The notes under the pieces are model-generated. The model worked only from the letters and a program-made list of their open reading frames with translations. It was not told the origin of the DNA and searched no databases. The translations under genes and the position numbers were made by a program. Positions 42,501 through 56,526 of a stretch of DNA of 64,000 nt are shown here, piece after piece. Position 1 is the first letter of the stretch; each line of letters starts with the position of its first letter. This DNA is from Sipunculus nudus (lineage: Eukaryota > Annelida > Sipuncula > Golfingiida > Sipunculidae), in the NCBI GenBank assembly GCA_026874595.1, contig CM049315.1, forward strand, positions 15,316,164 through 15,380,163. The letters run 5' to 3'.

Positions 42501-45500
42501 ATCCTGTTGTAAACCTGGTTGTTGAATCCAGAGTGGTTTTACCATTAATAGATGACGTGCCAGCGGCAGAAGTTAAACCAGGGTCTGTACTCATGGATTC
42601 ATAATGTAGTATATTTGCTAAATGGGGATCGACCGTTGACCCCTGTGTAACACCGGCTTGCGGACTCGTAGTAATTGTTATTGGCAGTAAACTTCCTGTT
42701 TCATCTGCTGACGAGGTAGGAATTTTCACAGTCGTTATTCCTGAGGTACCGCCATCACTACTGGACGTAGACTCTGTTCCTGTCATCGTAAGCTCAGATC
42801 CAGTCATTCCCTCCTGAGATGTAACGCCAGCACCAGATCCAGTACTGCTTGGCGAATGGAATGTAGAAGCGCCATCGGATCCTGTTGTAAACCTGGTTGT
42901 TGAATCCAGAGTGGTTTTACCGTTAATAGATGACGTGCCAGGGGCAGAAGATAAAGCAGGGTCTGTACTCATGGATTCATACTGTAGTATTTTTGCTAAA
43001 TGGGGGTCGACCGTTGACCCTTCTGTAACACCGGCTTGCGCACTTGTGGTGGTTGTGATTGGCAGTAAACTTCCTGTTTCATCTGCTGACGAGATAGGAC
43101 TTTTCACAGTCGTTATTCCTGAGGTACCGCCATCACTACTGGACGTAGACTCTGTTCCTTTCATCGTAAGCTCAGATCCTGTTATTCCCTCCTGAGATGT
43201 AACGCCAGCACTAGATCCAGTAATGCTTGGAGAATTGACTGTAGAAGCGCCATCGGATCCTGTTGTAAACCTGGTTGTTGAATCAAGAGTGGTTTTACCA
43301 TTAATAGATGACGTGCCAGCGGCAGAAGTTAAACCAGGGTCTGTACTCATGGATTCATAATGTAGTATATTTGCTAAATGGGGGTCGACCGTTGACCCTT
43401 CTGTAACACCGGCTTGCGGAATCGTGGTAATTGTGATTGGCAGTAAATTTCCTGTTTCATTTGGTGGCGAGGTTGGAATTTTCACAGTCGTTATTACAGA
43501 GGTACCGCCATCACTACTGGAAGTAGACTCTGTTCCTGTCATCGTAAGCTCAGATCCAGTTATTACCTCCTGAGATGTAACGGCAGCACTAGATCCAGTA
43601 CTGCTTAGCGATTGGACTGTAGAAGCGCCATCGGATCCTGTTGTAAACCAGGTTGTTGAATCAAGAGTGGTTTTACTATTAATAGATGACGTGCCAGCGG
43701 CAGAAGTTAAAGCAGACTCTGTACTCATGGATTCATAATGTAGTATATTTGCTAAATGGTGATCGACTGTTGACCCTTCTGTAAGACCGGCTTGCGGACT
43801 CGTGGTAATTGTGATTGGCAGTAAACTTCCTGTTTCATCTGCTGACGAGGTAGGACTTTTTGCAGGCGTTATTCCAGAGGTACCGCCATCACTACTGGAC
43901 GTAGACTCTGTTCCTGTAATCCTAAGCTCAGATCCTGTTATTCCCTCCTGAGATGTAACGCCAGCACTAGATCCAGTACTGCTTGGCGAATGGACTCTAG
44001 AAGAGGCATTGGATCCTGTTGTAAACCTGGTTGTTGAATCCAGAGTAGTTTTATCATTAATAGATGACGTGCCATCGGCAGACGTTAAAGCAGGGTCTGT
44101 ACTCATGGATTCATAATATAGTATATTTGTTAAATGGGGGTCGACCGTTGACCCTTCTGTAAGACTTGCTTCCGGACTCGTGGTGACTGTGATTGGAAAT
44201 ACACTTCCTGTTTCATAATGTATTATATTTGCTAAATTGGGATCGACCGTTGACACTTCTGTTACACTGTTTTCCGGTGACGGAGGACTCGTGGTGACTG
44301 TCATCGGCATTAAACTTACTGTTTTACCTGATGCTATATGATCTTTCACAGTTGTGTGTACAGATGCACTACCAGAATCGATGGACACATCCTGTGATCC
44401 CGTTACCTGAATCTCTGACCCAGTTATTGCCTCCTCAGATGTAATGCCACCATCAGTTTCCCTACTGCTTGCCGAATGGACTAATGAAGCAGAAGCAGAT
44501 CCTGATATATCCCTGGTTGTGGAATCCAGTGTTGCTGTACCATCGATAGCTGATGTACCAGTGGCAGAAGTTGATGCAGGATCTGTACTCATGGATTCAT
44601 AATGTAGTATATTTGCTAAATGGGGATCGACCGTTGACAGTTCTGTTACTCTTGCTTCCGGTGTTGTCGTTCTAGGATCCTTCACAGTCGTGTGTGCGGA
44701 TGCATTGCCAGGAATGATTGACGTACCCTCTGTTCCTGTCACCGTAATTTCAGACCCAGTTATTGTCTCCTGAGATGCATTGCCACCATAAGTTCCTGTA
44801 TTGCTTGACGAATAGACTGATGAAGCAGAAGCAGATACTGTTGCATCCCTGACTAATGAATCCAGAGTGGCTGTGCCATCTGTAGCTGACGTGCCAGAGG
44901 CAGATGTTGAAACCGTCCCTGTACTCTCGGATACTTGCAGTAAGTGTCTTAAGTGAGAACGGACCGTTGAGCCTTCTATTGTACTGGTTCCCCATTTTGT
45001 CTGTCTCGTGGTGACCGTTAACGAGTCTAAACTTCCCGTTTCACCTGTTGATGCTGCATGTGTTTTCACATTACCGTCTGCAGGAGAAATATCATTATAT
45101 CTTGACGTTCCCTCTATTCCTCTCACTGTAAGCACGGATCCAGTTGTTTCTGGCTCAGAGTTACTGTCACCACCGGTATTTGTATATCTGGGCGGGGGGA
45201 CTGTAAAAGCAGTACCTAATACTGTTGTCTCCTTGGTTATGGAATCCTGACTGTTTATTCCATCGGTAGCGATCGTACCATTAGCAGAGGCTGGCATATT
45301 ATCTGTACCTATGGATTCATAGTGTACTATATTTGTTAAATTGGGATCAATTATTGAACCTGTTTTTCCACTGGCTTCCGATATTGTCGATTTCGAGTTG
45401 ACTGTTATCAACAGTACACTTTCCTTAACGCCTGTTGACAGTGTAGGATGTTTCACAATTGCGTCTGTAGAAGACCTACCGGAAGTGCTAGACGTGCCCT

Positions 45501-48500
45501 CTGTTCCTGTCACTGAAACCAATGACCCTGTTGTTTCCTGCTTTGAGGTACTGTCACCATTAGTAACTACTCTAGTGCTTGGCGAATGGACAGATGAAGC
45601 CGAAGCTGATAGTACTGTTTGCCAGTTTATGGCATCCAGAGTGTTTGTGCCAACGGTAACTGACTTGCTAGGGGGAGAGGTTGATACAGGTTCTGCATTC
45701 ATGGAGTCTTTATGGAGGATATTTGCTAAATTCGGATCAACCGTTGACCCTTCTGATATACTTGCTTTTGAAATTGTCGGTTTCGTGTTGACTGTTATTG
45801 GCAGTAAACGTTCCTTTGTGCCTGTTAACAGTCTAGGATGTTTCACAGCCGTGTCTGTAGCGGAACTATCTGAATTGCTAGACGTGCTCTCTGTTCCTGT
45901 CATTATCACCACTGACCCAGGAGTTTCCTTCGCAGAGATATTGTCGTCACTATAAACTGCACTGCTTTTGGAATGGACTGATAAAACAGAACCTGATACT
46001 GTGGAATCTTTGGTTATGGAATCAAGTGTAGATGTGCCATCAAACCCTAAAAGGCCATTAGCAGACTCTGACACAGTCTCCGTACTCATGGATTCATAAT
46101 GTGGTGTATTTGTTAAATCGTGATCAATCTTTGGCCCTCCTGTTCCACTGGCTTCAAATATTGTCGGTGTCGTGTAGACTTTTTTCGGCAGAAAACTTCC
46201 TTTTTCGCCTAATGACAGTGTAGGAGGTTTCACATTCGCGTGTGTAGCGGACCTACCGTAATTGCTGGACGTGCCCTCTGTTCCTGTCACTGTAACCACT
46301 GGCCCTACTGGTTCCTTCGTTGAGGTACTGTCACCATCAGTAACTGTAGTGCTTGGCAAATGGACCGATGAAACTGAAGCTGATAATACTGTATCCCAGG
46401 TTATTGCATCCAGAGTGTTTGTGCCATCGGTAACTGACTTGCCTGGGGGAGAGGTTGATGTAGGATCTCTACTGATGAAGTCATTATGGAGATTACTTGC
46501 TAAATGGGGATCAGTCTTTAACCCTTCTGACACACTCGCTTTTAAACTTGTCGGTTTCGTAGTGACTGTTATCGGCAGTAAACTTTCGGATGCGGCTGTT
46601 GACCTTGTTGGATGTTTTACAGTCGTCTCTGTGGAGGTCCTACCACTTTTTCGGGGCATACCCTCTGTTTCTCCCACTAAAACCAGAGTTCCAGTTGTTT
46701 CCTGCTCAGAAGTACTGTAACTAGTATTAAATGTACTGCTTGGCGAATGGACTGATGAGGCAGAAACTGGTACTGTGTTATACCTGGTTATTGAATCAAA
46801 AGTGTTTGTGCCATCGTTAACTGACGTGCCAGGGACAGAGGCTGATACAGTCTCACTATTCATTGATTCATGGTACAGTAAATTTGTTATATGGGGATCA
46901 ACCGTTGACCCATCTTTTACAATAGTTTCTGATGTTGGTCTCGCGGAGATTGTAAACGGCAGGAAGGTTCCAGATTCTCCTTTTAACCCTGTCTGATGTT
47001 TTATATTCGAGGCAGTTGCGGAACTATTGGAATTACTGGTTGTGCCCTCTGTTCCTCTCTCTGTAACCACTGATCCAATTGATTCCTTCTCAGAGGCTCT
47101 GTCAACACTACTTACTGAACGAATTGGCGAGGGGGCTGACGAAGTAGAAACGGATACTGTTGTATCCCTTATTATGGAATCCAGGGTGTTCGTGTCACCG
47201 GTAACAAACTTGCCTGGGGCAGCGGTTGATGCAGGATCGGTACTCATGGAGTTATAATTGGGGATATTTTCTAAATGGTGATCAACTGTGGACCCCTCTG
47301 TTGCACTGGCTTCTCTTGTTTGCCTTGTAAGATATTTCACGCTGATGTCTGTTGATGTATTACCGTTATTGCTTGGAGTACCCTCTGTTTCTCTCCAAAT
47401 AACCAGTGATCCAGTTGCTTCCTGCTCAGAGGTATTGTCACAATTACCAACTTGACACTTTGACGAGGGGGCAGATAAAGCAGGACCTGATACTCTTGTA
47501 TCTTTGGTTATGGCATCTAGAGTGTTTGTGTCACCGGTAACTGACTTGCCAGGGGCAGAGGTTGATGCAGGATTTGTACTCAGGGAGTTATTATGGAGCG
47601 TATTTGCTATATGGGGATCAATCGTTGACCCTTCTGTTCGACTAGCTTTAGTATTTGTCGGTTTCGAAATTTCTGTTATCGGAAGTAAACTTCCGGATCC
47701 GGTTGTTGACCCTGTCGGGTGTTTTACAGTCGTCTTTGTGGAGGTACTACCACTCATGCTCGGCGTACCTGCTGTTCCTTTCACTATAACCAGTGACCCA
47801 GTTGTTTCTTGCTCGGAAATACTTTCACTAGTATTATTTGTACTGCTTGGCGAATGGACTGTTGAAGCTGAAACTGATACCGTGGTATGCCTGGTTATTG
47901 AATCAAAAGTTTTTGTGCCCTTGACATCTGGCGTGCGAGGGACAGAGGTTGATACAGTCTCACTTCCTATGGATTCATTATGAAGTATATTTGGTATATG
48001 GGGATCAACCGTTGAACCCTCTGTAACAAAAGTTTCAGCTATTACTGGTCTTGCAGAGACCGTTATCGGCACTAAAGTTCCAGTTTTCTCTGTTAACCCT
48101 ATCTGATGTTTTACAGTCTTCTTTGTAGAGATACTACGAGTACTGATGGACGTATCCTCTGTTCCTGTCACTGTCATCTCTGATCCAGTTATTGCCTCCT
48201 GAGATTTAATGCCGCCACTAGTTGCTGTATTGCTTGCCGAATGGACTGATGAAGCAGAGGCTGTCACTGATGTATCCCTTGTTGTGGAATCAAGAGTACT
48301 TGTGCCATTGATACCTGACGTGCCAGTGACAGAGGTTGATGCAGAACCAGTACTAATGGATTCATAATGTAGTAAATTTGCTAAATTTGGATCGACCGTT
48401 GACCCATTTGTTACACTGTCGTCCGGTGTTGTCGTTCTCCTGGTGACCATTATCGGCTGTAAACTTCCCGTTTCACCTGATGATGCTGTAGGATTCTTCA

Positions 48501-51500
48501 GAGTCGTGTGTGCGGATGCACTGCCAGTACTGATAAACGCACCTTCTGTTCCTGTCACCGTAAACTCTGATCTAGTTATTCCAGAAGTACCACTAGCACT
48601 ACTGGACGTAGGCTCTGTTCCTGTCATCGTAAGCTCAGAGCCTGTTATTCCCTCCTGAGATGTAACGCCAGCACTAGATCCAGTACTGCTTGGCGAATGG
48701 ACTGTAGAAGAGGCATTGGATCCTGTTGTAAACCTGGTTGTTGAATCCAGAGTGGTTTTATCATTAATAGATGACGTGCCAGCGGCAGACGTTAAAGCAG
48801 GGTCTGTACTCATTGATTCATAATATAGTATATTTGCTAAATGGCGATCGACCGTTGACCCTTCTGTAAGACTGGCTTCCGGACTCGTGGTGACTGTGAT
48901 TTGAAATTCACTTCCTGTTTCATAATGTAGTATATTTGCTAAATTAGGATCGACCGTTGACACTTCTGTTACACTGTTTCCCGGTGACGGAGGACTCGTG
49001 GTGACTGTCATCGGCATTAAACTTACTGTTTTACCTGATGCTGTACGATCTTTCACAGTTGTGTGTACAGATGTGCTACCAGAACTGATGGACAAATCCT
49101 CTGATCCCGTTACCTTAAACTCTGACCCAGTTATTGCCTCCTCAGATGTAATGCCACCATCAGTTTCTCTATTGCTTGCCGAATGGACGGATGAAGCAGA
49201 AGCAGATCCTGATATATCCCTGGTTGTGGAATCCAGTGTTGCTGTACCATCGATAGCTGATGTGCCAGTGGCAGAAGTTGATGCAGGATCTGTACTCATG
49301 GATTCATAATGTAGTATATTTACTATATGGGGATCGATCGTTGACAGTTCTGTTACTCTTGCTTCCGGTGTTGTCGTTCTAGGATCCTTCACAGTCGTGT
49401 GTGCGGATGCATTGCCAGGATTGATTGACGTGCCCTCTGTTCCTGTCACCGTAATTTCAGACCCAGTTATTGTCTCCTGAGATGTATTGCCATCACTAGT
49501 TCCTGTATTGCTTGACGAATAGACTGATGAAGCAGAAGCAGATACTGTTGCATCGCTGACTATGGAATCCAGCGTGGCTCTACCATCTAGAGCTGACGTG
49601 CCAGCGACAGATGTTGAAACCGTCTCTGTACTCTCGGATACATGCAGGAGATGTCTTAAGTGATAATAGACCGTTGACCTTTCTATTGCACGGGTTTCCG
49701 ATTTTGCCGCCCTCATGGTGACCGTTAGCGACTCTAAACTTCCCTGTTCTCCTGTTGATCCTGTATGTGTTTTCACAGTCGTGTCTTCAGAAGGAATACC
49801 AATACTGCTGAACATTTTTCTTTTCTCTCCCACTGTAATCACGGATCCAGTTGTTTCCGGCTCAGAGGTACTGTCACCATCGGTAACTGTATGTCTGGGC
49901 GCTAGGGCTGATACTGCAGTACCTAACACTGCTGTACCCTTGGTAACAGAATCCAGATTGTTTGTCCCATCGGTTGCGGACATACCATTAGCAGAAGCTG
50001 ACATATTCTCTGTACTTATGGGTTTATTATGTAGTATATTTGCTAAATTGGGATCAATCTTTGGATTTGATTTTCGACTGGCTTCAGATATTGTCGATAT
50101 CGGTTTGATTGTGATCGGCAGTAAACTTTCCTTTACGCCTGTTGACAGTGTTGGATGTTTCACAGTCGTGTCTGTAGCGGAACTACCGGACTTGCTGTAC
50201 GTGCCCTCTGTTCCTGTCACTATAACCACTGATCCAGGTGTTTCCTTCGCAGAGATACTGTCGTCACTATACACTGCACTGCTGCTTGAATGGACTGACA
50301 AAAGAGAAATTGATACTGTTGAATCTTTGGTTATGGAATCCTGTGTAGGTGTGCCATCGATACCGAATAGGTCAATAGCAGACTCTGACACAGGCTCTGT
50401 AATCCTGGATTCATAATGTAGTATATTTGCTGAATCGGGATTCAACTTTTGCCCTCCTGTACCGATCGTGAAGACTGCTTTCGGCAGAAAACTTTCCGTT
50501 TCGCCTGTTGACAGCGTAGGATGTTTCACAATCGCGTCGGTAGCGGACCTACCGGAATTGATGGACGTGCCATCTGTCCCTGTCATGGTAACCACTGACA
50601 CTGCTGGTTCCTGCTTTGAGGTTCTGTCACCATCAGTAACTGTAGTGCTTGGCGATTTGACCGATGAAGCCGAAGCTGATAGTTCTGTATCCCAGGTTAT
50701 TGCATCCAGAGTGTTTGTGCCATCGGTAACTAACTTGACAGGGGGAGAGGTTGATACAGGATCTCTACTCAATGTGTCATTATTATGGAGGATATTTGCT
50801 AAATGGGGATCAATCCTTGACCCTTCTGACATACTTGCTTTTGAAGTTGTCGGTTTCGTAGTGACTGTTATCGGCAGTAAACTTTCGGATGCGGCTGTTG
50901 ACCTTGTTGGATGTTTTACAGGTGTCTCAGTGGAGGTACTACCACTCTTCCGGGGCATACCCACTGTTCCCCCCACTATAACCAGAGATCCAGTTGTTTC
51001 CTGCTCAGAAATAGTATAGCCAGTGTTAATTGTACTGCTTGGCGAATGGAATGATGAAGCCGAAACTGGTACTGTGGTATACCTGGTTATTGAAACAAAA
51101 GTGTTTGTGCCATCATTAGCTGACGTGCCAGGAACAGAGGTTGCTACAGTCTCACTACTCATTGATTCATGGTACAGCATATTTGTTATGTGGGGATCAA
51201 CCGTTGACCCATCTTTTACAATAGTTTCTGATGTTGGTCTAGCGGAGACCTTAATCGGCAGAAAGGTTTCAGTTTCTCCTTTTAACCCCGTCTGATGTTT
51301 TACAGTCGTGTCTGTTGTGGAACTACCGGAATTACTGGACGTGTCCTCTGTTCTCTCTGTAACCACTGATCCAGTTGATTCCTTCTCAGAGGTTCCGTCA
51401 ACACTACTTACTGAACTGCTTGGCAAGAGGTCTGTCGAAGGAGAACCTGATACTGTTGTTTCCCTGATTATGGAATCCAGGGTGTTTGTGTCACCGGTAA

Positions 51501-54500
51501 CAAACTTGCCTGGGGCAGCGGTTGATGCAGGATCGGTACTGATTGAGTTATAATGGAGGATATTTGTTAAATTGGGATCAACTGTGGACCCTTCTGCTGC
51601 ACTGGCTTCTTCTGTTGACTTTTTATGATATTTCACGGTCATGCCTGTAGATGGATTACAGCTTTTGATTGGCGTATCCTTTGTTTCTCTCACAATATCA
51701 TGTGATACAGTTGCTTCCTGCTCAGTGGTATTGTCAGCATTACCAACTGGACTATTTGACGAGGGGATTGATAAAGCAGAACCTGATACTTCTGTGTCCT
51801 TGGTTATTACATCCAGAGTGTTTGTGTCACAGGTAACTGACTTGCCAGGGGCAGAGGATGATGCAGAATTTGTACCAATGGAGTTATTATTCAGTTTATT
51901 TGCAATATGGGGATCAACCGTTGACCCCTTTGTTCCAATAGTTTCTGATATTGCCGGTCTTGCAGAGACCGTTTTCGGCACTAAGGTTCCGGTTTTGCCT
52001 GTTAACCCTATCTGATGTTTTACAATCGTCTCTGTAGTGGTACTACTGCTATTGCTGGACGTATCCTCTGTTCCTGTCACTGTAACCAGTGACCATGTTG
52101 TTTCCTGTCCAAATGTCGTTTTACCATAATTAAAGGTACTGCTTGGCGAGGGGTCTGATACTGATATATTACTCGTTATGGAATCCAGAGTGGTTATGCC
52201 ATCGGTATCTAACGTGCCACGGGCAGAGGTTGGCACAATCTCAGTACTCATCGAATCATTATGAAGGACATTTGCTAAATAGGAATCAACCGCTGATACG
52301 TCTGTTGTACTAGCTTTAGAAGTTTCCTGTCTTGTGGTTATATTTGTTCGCAATAAACTTTCTGGTTTGACTGTTACCCCTGAAATGTGTGTCATGGTCG
52401 TTTCTGCGGATATACTAACAGCATTGCTTGGTGTGGCCCCTGTTACGGGCATCATAGTCTCGTTGACTGGTGTTGTTAAATGACCTGTTGTTTCTTTTAT
52501 GTTGTATTCAGGAGGGTGCATTGGACTGGTGGAAAAATCTCCCGGAGTGTCTGTGCTAAACACTTGTGAAGGGTAGGTTTTGGTTGACGGGTTTTCTGTG
52601 TTTTCATATCCCGTTGTGTCTGTAATCTCCCCTTCCGATGAATAAGTGTGAGCATTTGACTTTTCTGATTGTTCATGTAGGTATGTTGTCCCATGTTTGG
52701 TTAGTGCAGGTAAAGATGTTGTGTCGGACGTAACCGATGTCCACCTCTGTGTATGGCCTGGATTATGTGTCTTGGTATTATGGGAAGTCAATATGTCTTC
52801 TGTAGATTGATCAAGAGAAGAGTGATCTAATGATGCCACGGTATTGGAAACTACAGCTGATACTGTTGTTCCAGTTTTTCCATCTACTGTTTCACTTAAT
52901 CCGCTGGGAGAGGCAGCCGTAGTCTTCTGTAAATCCTCCTGATTTTCGAAAGTAAAACTACTAAATGAGATCATGGATGGCATTGCTTCATTAGACTGTG
53001 TGTCAGGGTTTGAGGACACTGGCTGTGTAATCGTAACATCACTTGTTGTGTACACTGTGCTGCTCGGTTCTCTGTGTGTAGATGGGCTCATTCCATCATG
53101 CGTTGCACCTCCATGCGTTAACGTGACAGTTGTAGATGTTTGTTCATGCTCTGTAATAATTCAGTTAACATGCAACACAACAAGCATGCAACAGTCGGAT
53201 TCATGCAAACGGTAGTTTCACTCCACAACATCATCAGGTTAGTACAATAAAGAGAATACAAGATACGGGATTAAGACATATAAGTTAATAATTAATACAT
53301 TTAACATGCACAATTAAATAGTAAATATTTAACATGACGTAAATATGTAATGCTTATGGTTAAAATTGATTTCAATCAACGTTAAATAACTTAACATCCG
53401 TCTTGTTTAATATTTAAACCTTATTTTATAATTTTAATTTTTTTATATTTTTTCATTATCCTATGAACGAGAGACACAAAATTAACCATGGCATGATCTC
53501 CTCTCAGTTTCCTAAACACTTTTAAGTATGAGGAATACTTTAATGATGAATACGTTGAATAAATCCTTATAATCAAGATGCGTATGAGTACTATAAGCAC
53601 TACGTATCTGGTGTTGTCATTCTTGTGTATCATTATTATCAATATTTATCAATTTGTATAAAATTTATTCGGTCATTTTTATAATTTTTATATATTTTAT
53701 CATTATCCTATGAACGGGAGACACACAATTAAACATGGCATGATCTCCTTTCAGTTTCCAGTTTTCAATGTCCACGACCTTCTTCATAGTTAACTACTTG
53801 CAGTACAAAGAACTGATAGCGACTAACGAGTAATACATTAGCATAATAATCCTTGTCACATGAAAACGGTCATGGTCATATAACGTTGTTAAAATTTTTC
53901 GTTTTTTTTTAATTATCATATATTAACTAAACTATTAAGTCGATATCATATATTCGAAATGTTTACTCTTTCACAAGGAAATGCTTCTAGATTATAGGCG
54001 AAGACGATCACAAGTTGGTTTTAAGCTTTAAGAATCGTCATTCCTTAGAAACGAAACCCGGACCCGTGTCGTCGACATCAAAATGTTCGTATCGGGGTTC
54101 CACATATTTACATGGGGATGGAAATAATCTGGTTCACTCACCGTAAACTGATGGTTAGTTTGAAATTCTGCAAATCTAGACCAGGTTTTATCAGGTTTAT
54201 TACAATTGCACTAAAGTAGTAACTAACATTATATATATTATATATACATTACCTAATGGAAACCCGCATAAAAAAAAACATTAATTCGCCTCCGGCTTTT
54301 TTTATTTGGTTCACAGACTCTCTGTCCACCACAACTGGGGTAAGCTTTTCCAAGCATTTATACAACTAACGCCAAGGTATTTGTTCCTTATGAGCAACCC
54401 TTAATGTAGCCTCGGTTTAACCCGTTCTCTGTGGCCTCTAGTTCTGTAACAGTACAAAAGAATTTTCTATGCCGAATTATTCAGTATTTTTTCATTATCT

Positions 54501-56490
54501 TATGAGGACACTCATTAGATTTGCGGAAGACCTCTCACCCCTTCGGTCATCCTTTATTTGATACTGGTATTACAAAAAAAATGCTTCCTGCAAATTTCAA
54601 GCATTTAGTGAATTAAACTAATTTCCATAATCGGCAAATAATGGTGGCATCGTAATATAATGTTTAGGTAATTTCAAGCACGCGGAAGCCAAGGCAAATT
54701 CTGAGTGGACGATCCATGTAGAAGTCGCTTCATATTAAACTGCTATGCTGCTGTCTAATATTTGTTTCTGCTTAAATTAATAGCATATGCAAATCCTATA
54801 TTTTCTTATGAACTGAATCACTTATATATATAAATAAATATATATATATATATATATATACAAAAATTATCTTTTAACCCGAAAAATAAATAATATACGA
54901 ATATTTTATCATATGGTAATCTGTATTTATCATGATTGGCTCTGGAAATCATTTCACTGAATGCACTAATATCAATATATCAAAATATCTAGCCATAATT
55001 AACTAAATTTATGTTTATTGGCAATACTCATTAATATATAATTACTTTCTTATTCCGATTCTGGTGAAAAATAAAATAACTTTCTCTAAGTTTTTTTTTT
55101 TTATTAAAATTTTAAAAAATGAAGAGATCGCGCCAGGGCTCATTGTGAGAATTATTTGTAGGGTAATATAAATTATACAGTAAACCAAATTGATAATTAT
55201 GAATGAATAAAGATTGATGTTTCCGGCTTCTGTGGCTCAGGGGTAGAGCGCGGGACTCAATCGGGAGATCGTTGGTTCGAATCTCAGCGGAGGCGGTGAG
55301 GTTTTTCACGGTGGGCCCCCACCCAGGGTGAGCGCTCTGCAGGCTTAATGGGAAGGCTGTGCCCCACAGCAGAGTATCACTCACATGCGAGTGCGTCTTT
55401 GGGGGGTTCCTCGGTGTTATGACCCAGCAATGGGGATGATTACATCCAGGACCCGCAGGTGCGGTAGACACCGGGCCTAGGTGGCACCAGGATACAAAAT
55501 AAAAAAATGATAGGAAGCGAGTGCTACCGCCCTGTCAAGTAGTCCCAAACCGAAATGGAAACTCTGCAGGTGTACATACTTAGGTCAAGAATTAGATAAG
55601 TCAGCATAAAAAATGGAGGCGGTTACCTCAACCAAAAAAAATATAAAAAAAAGATTGATGTTTGGTGTTTTTTTGTACAGTTTTGAAACGTTCAGGTACA
55701 AATATCACTTTGTATAATCCGGTATCTGCTAATAAAATTGTTTACACATATGTTATTTATGCATGCCAAATTAAATATCATTGTAAATTCATTACGAGTC
55801 CTTGATGGTCACCATTTCCTTATTGCAAAGTCAAACTAAAAGTTTTACTTGATTCGTCGCTTTAAGTGCTTAACGATGTTATAAAATATGAAAACATAAG
55901 TAGCACAATTAACCATAAATTTCCTATCTACATTTTACTATAATGATAATAAAAATGCACGCCTTGTGAGTGCGAAATGATAGATGTTCGACCTTGTTGA
56001 TTCTTCTAGTTCTATTTATACCTGTAAATGGCTGGTTCTATAATCTATATAAAATGAGTTGAAATGGCCAGTTACACATTAATAAAAGTTTCCATGCCAG
56101 TGTAATCATTACGTGTGTGTTATTGACAGTTCATGTTCACCGAGGGCGATTGCTTCAATTAACAGTGACAATAACAGTGAACAACACATGGCTGATGATT
56201 GCACTGGCAGAAAACACCTGTTAATGCGTAACTGACCGTTTTCGCGAGTTGATAATTATGTATAAGCAATTGCATCCCACTAACAAAGCACAACTGATTC
56301 GTACAACATTCGTACAATATAAATACATATAAAAGTATCTTATTATCCTAACAATAAATCAGCGCTGATACTGAGGTCACAAAAAATACTCTGCTACTGA
56401 AATAATAATACTATTATACTACTATTTGTTCCTTCTTAAACTAATAGAATGCGCAAATCCTATATTTTCTTATAAACTGAATCACTTCTA

Positions 56491-56526
<36 letters not shown>

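Noticed and set aside
17897-43195. Many 60-171 aa plus-strand ORFs starting at regular positions
   Set aside because: Starts differ by multiples of 378 bp. They are antisense shadows of the 126-aa units and useful only as position markers of shared variants.
14999-44105. CRISPR-like or satellite array
   Set aside because: The regular repeats have no unique spacers, and the 378-bp periodicity is explained by an uninterrupted coding frame.
55223-55295. Genuine tRNA gene
   Set aside because: A- and B-box-like motifs are present, but the sequence continues into the SINE body, has target duplications, and has related copies elsewhere in the window. The cloverleaf is not convincing.
55112-55471. 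119-aa minus-strand ORF
   Set aside because: It runs through the SINE body in antisense and is a fortuitous open frame.
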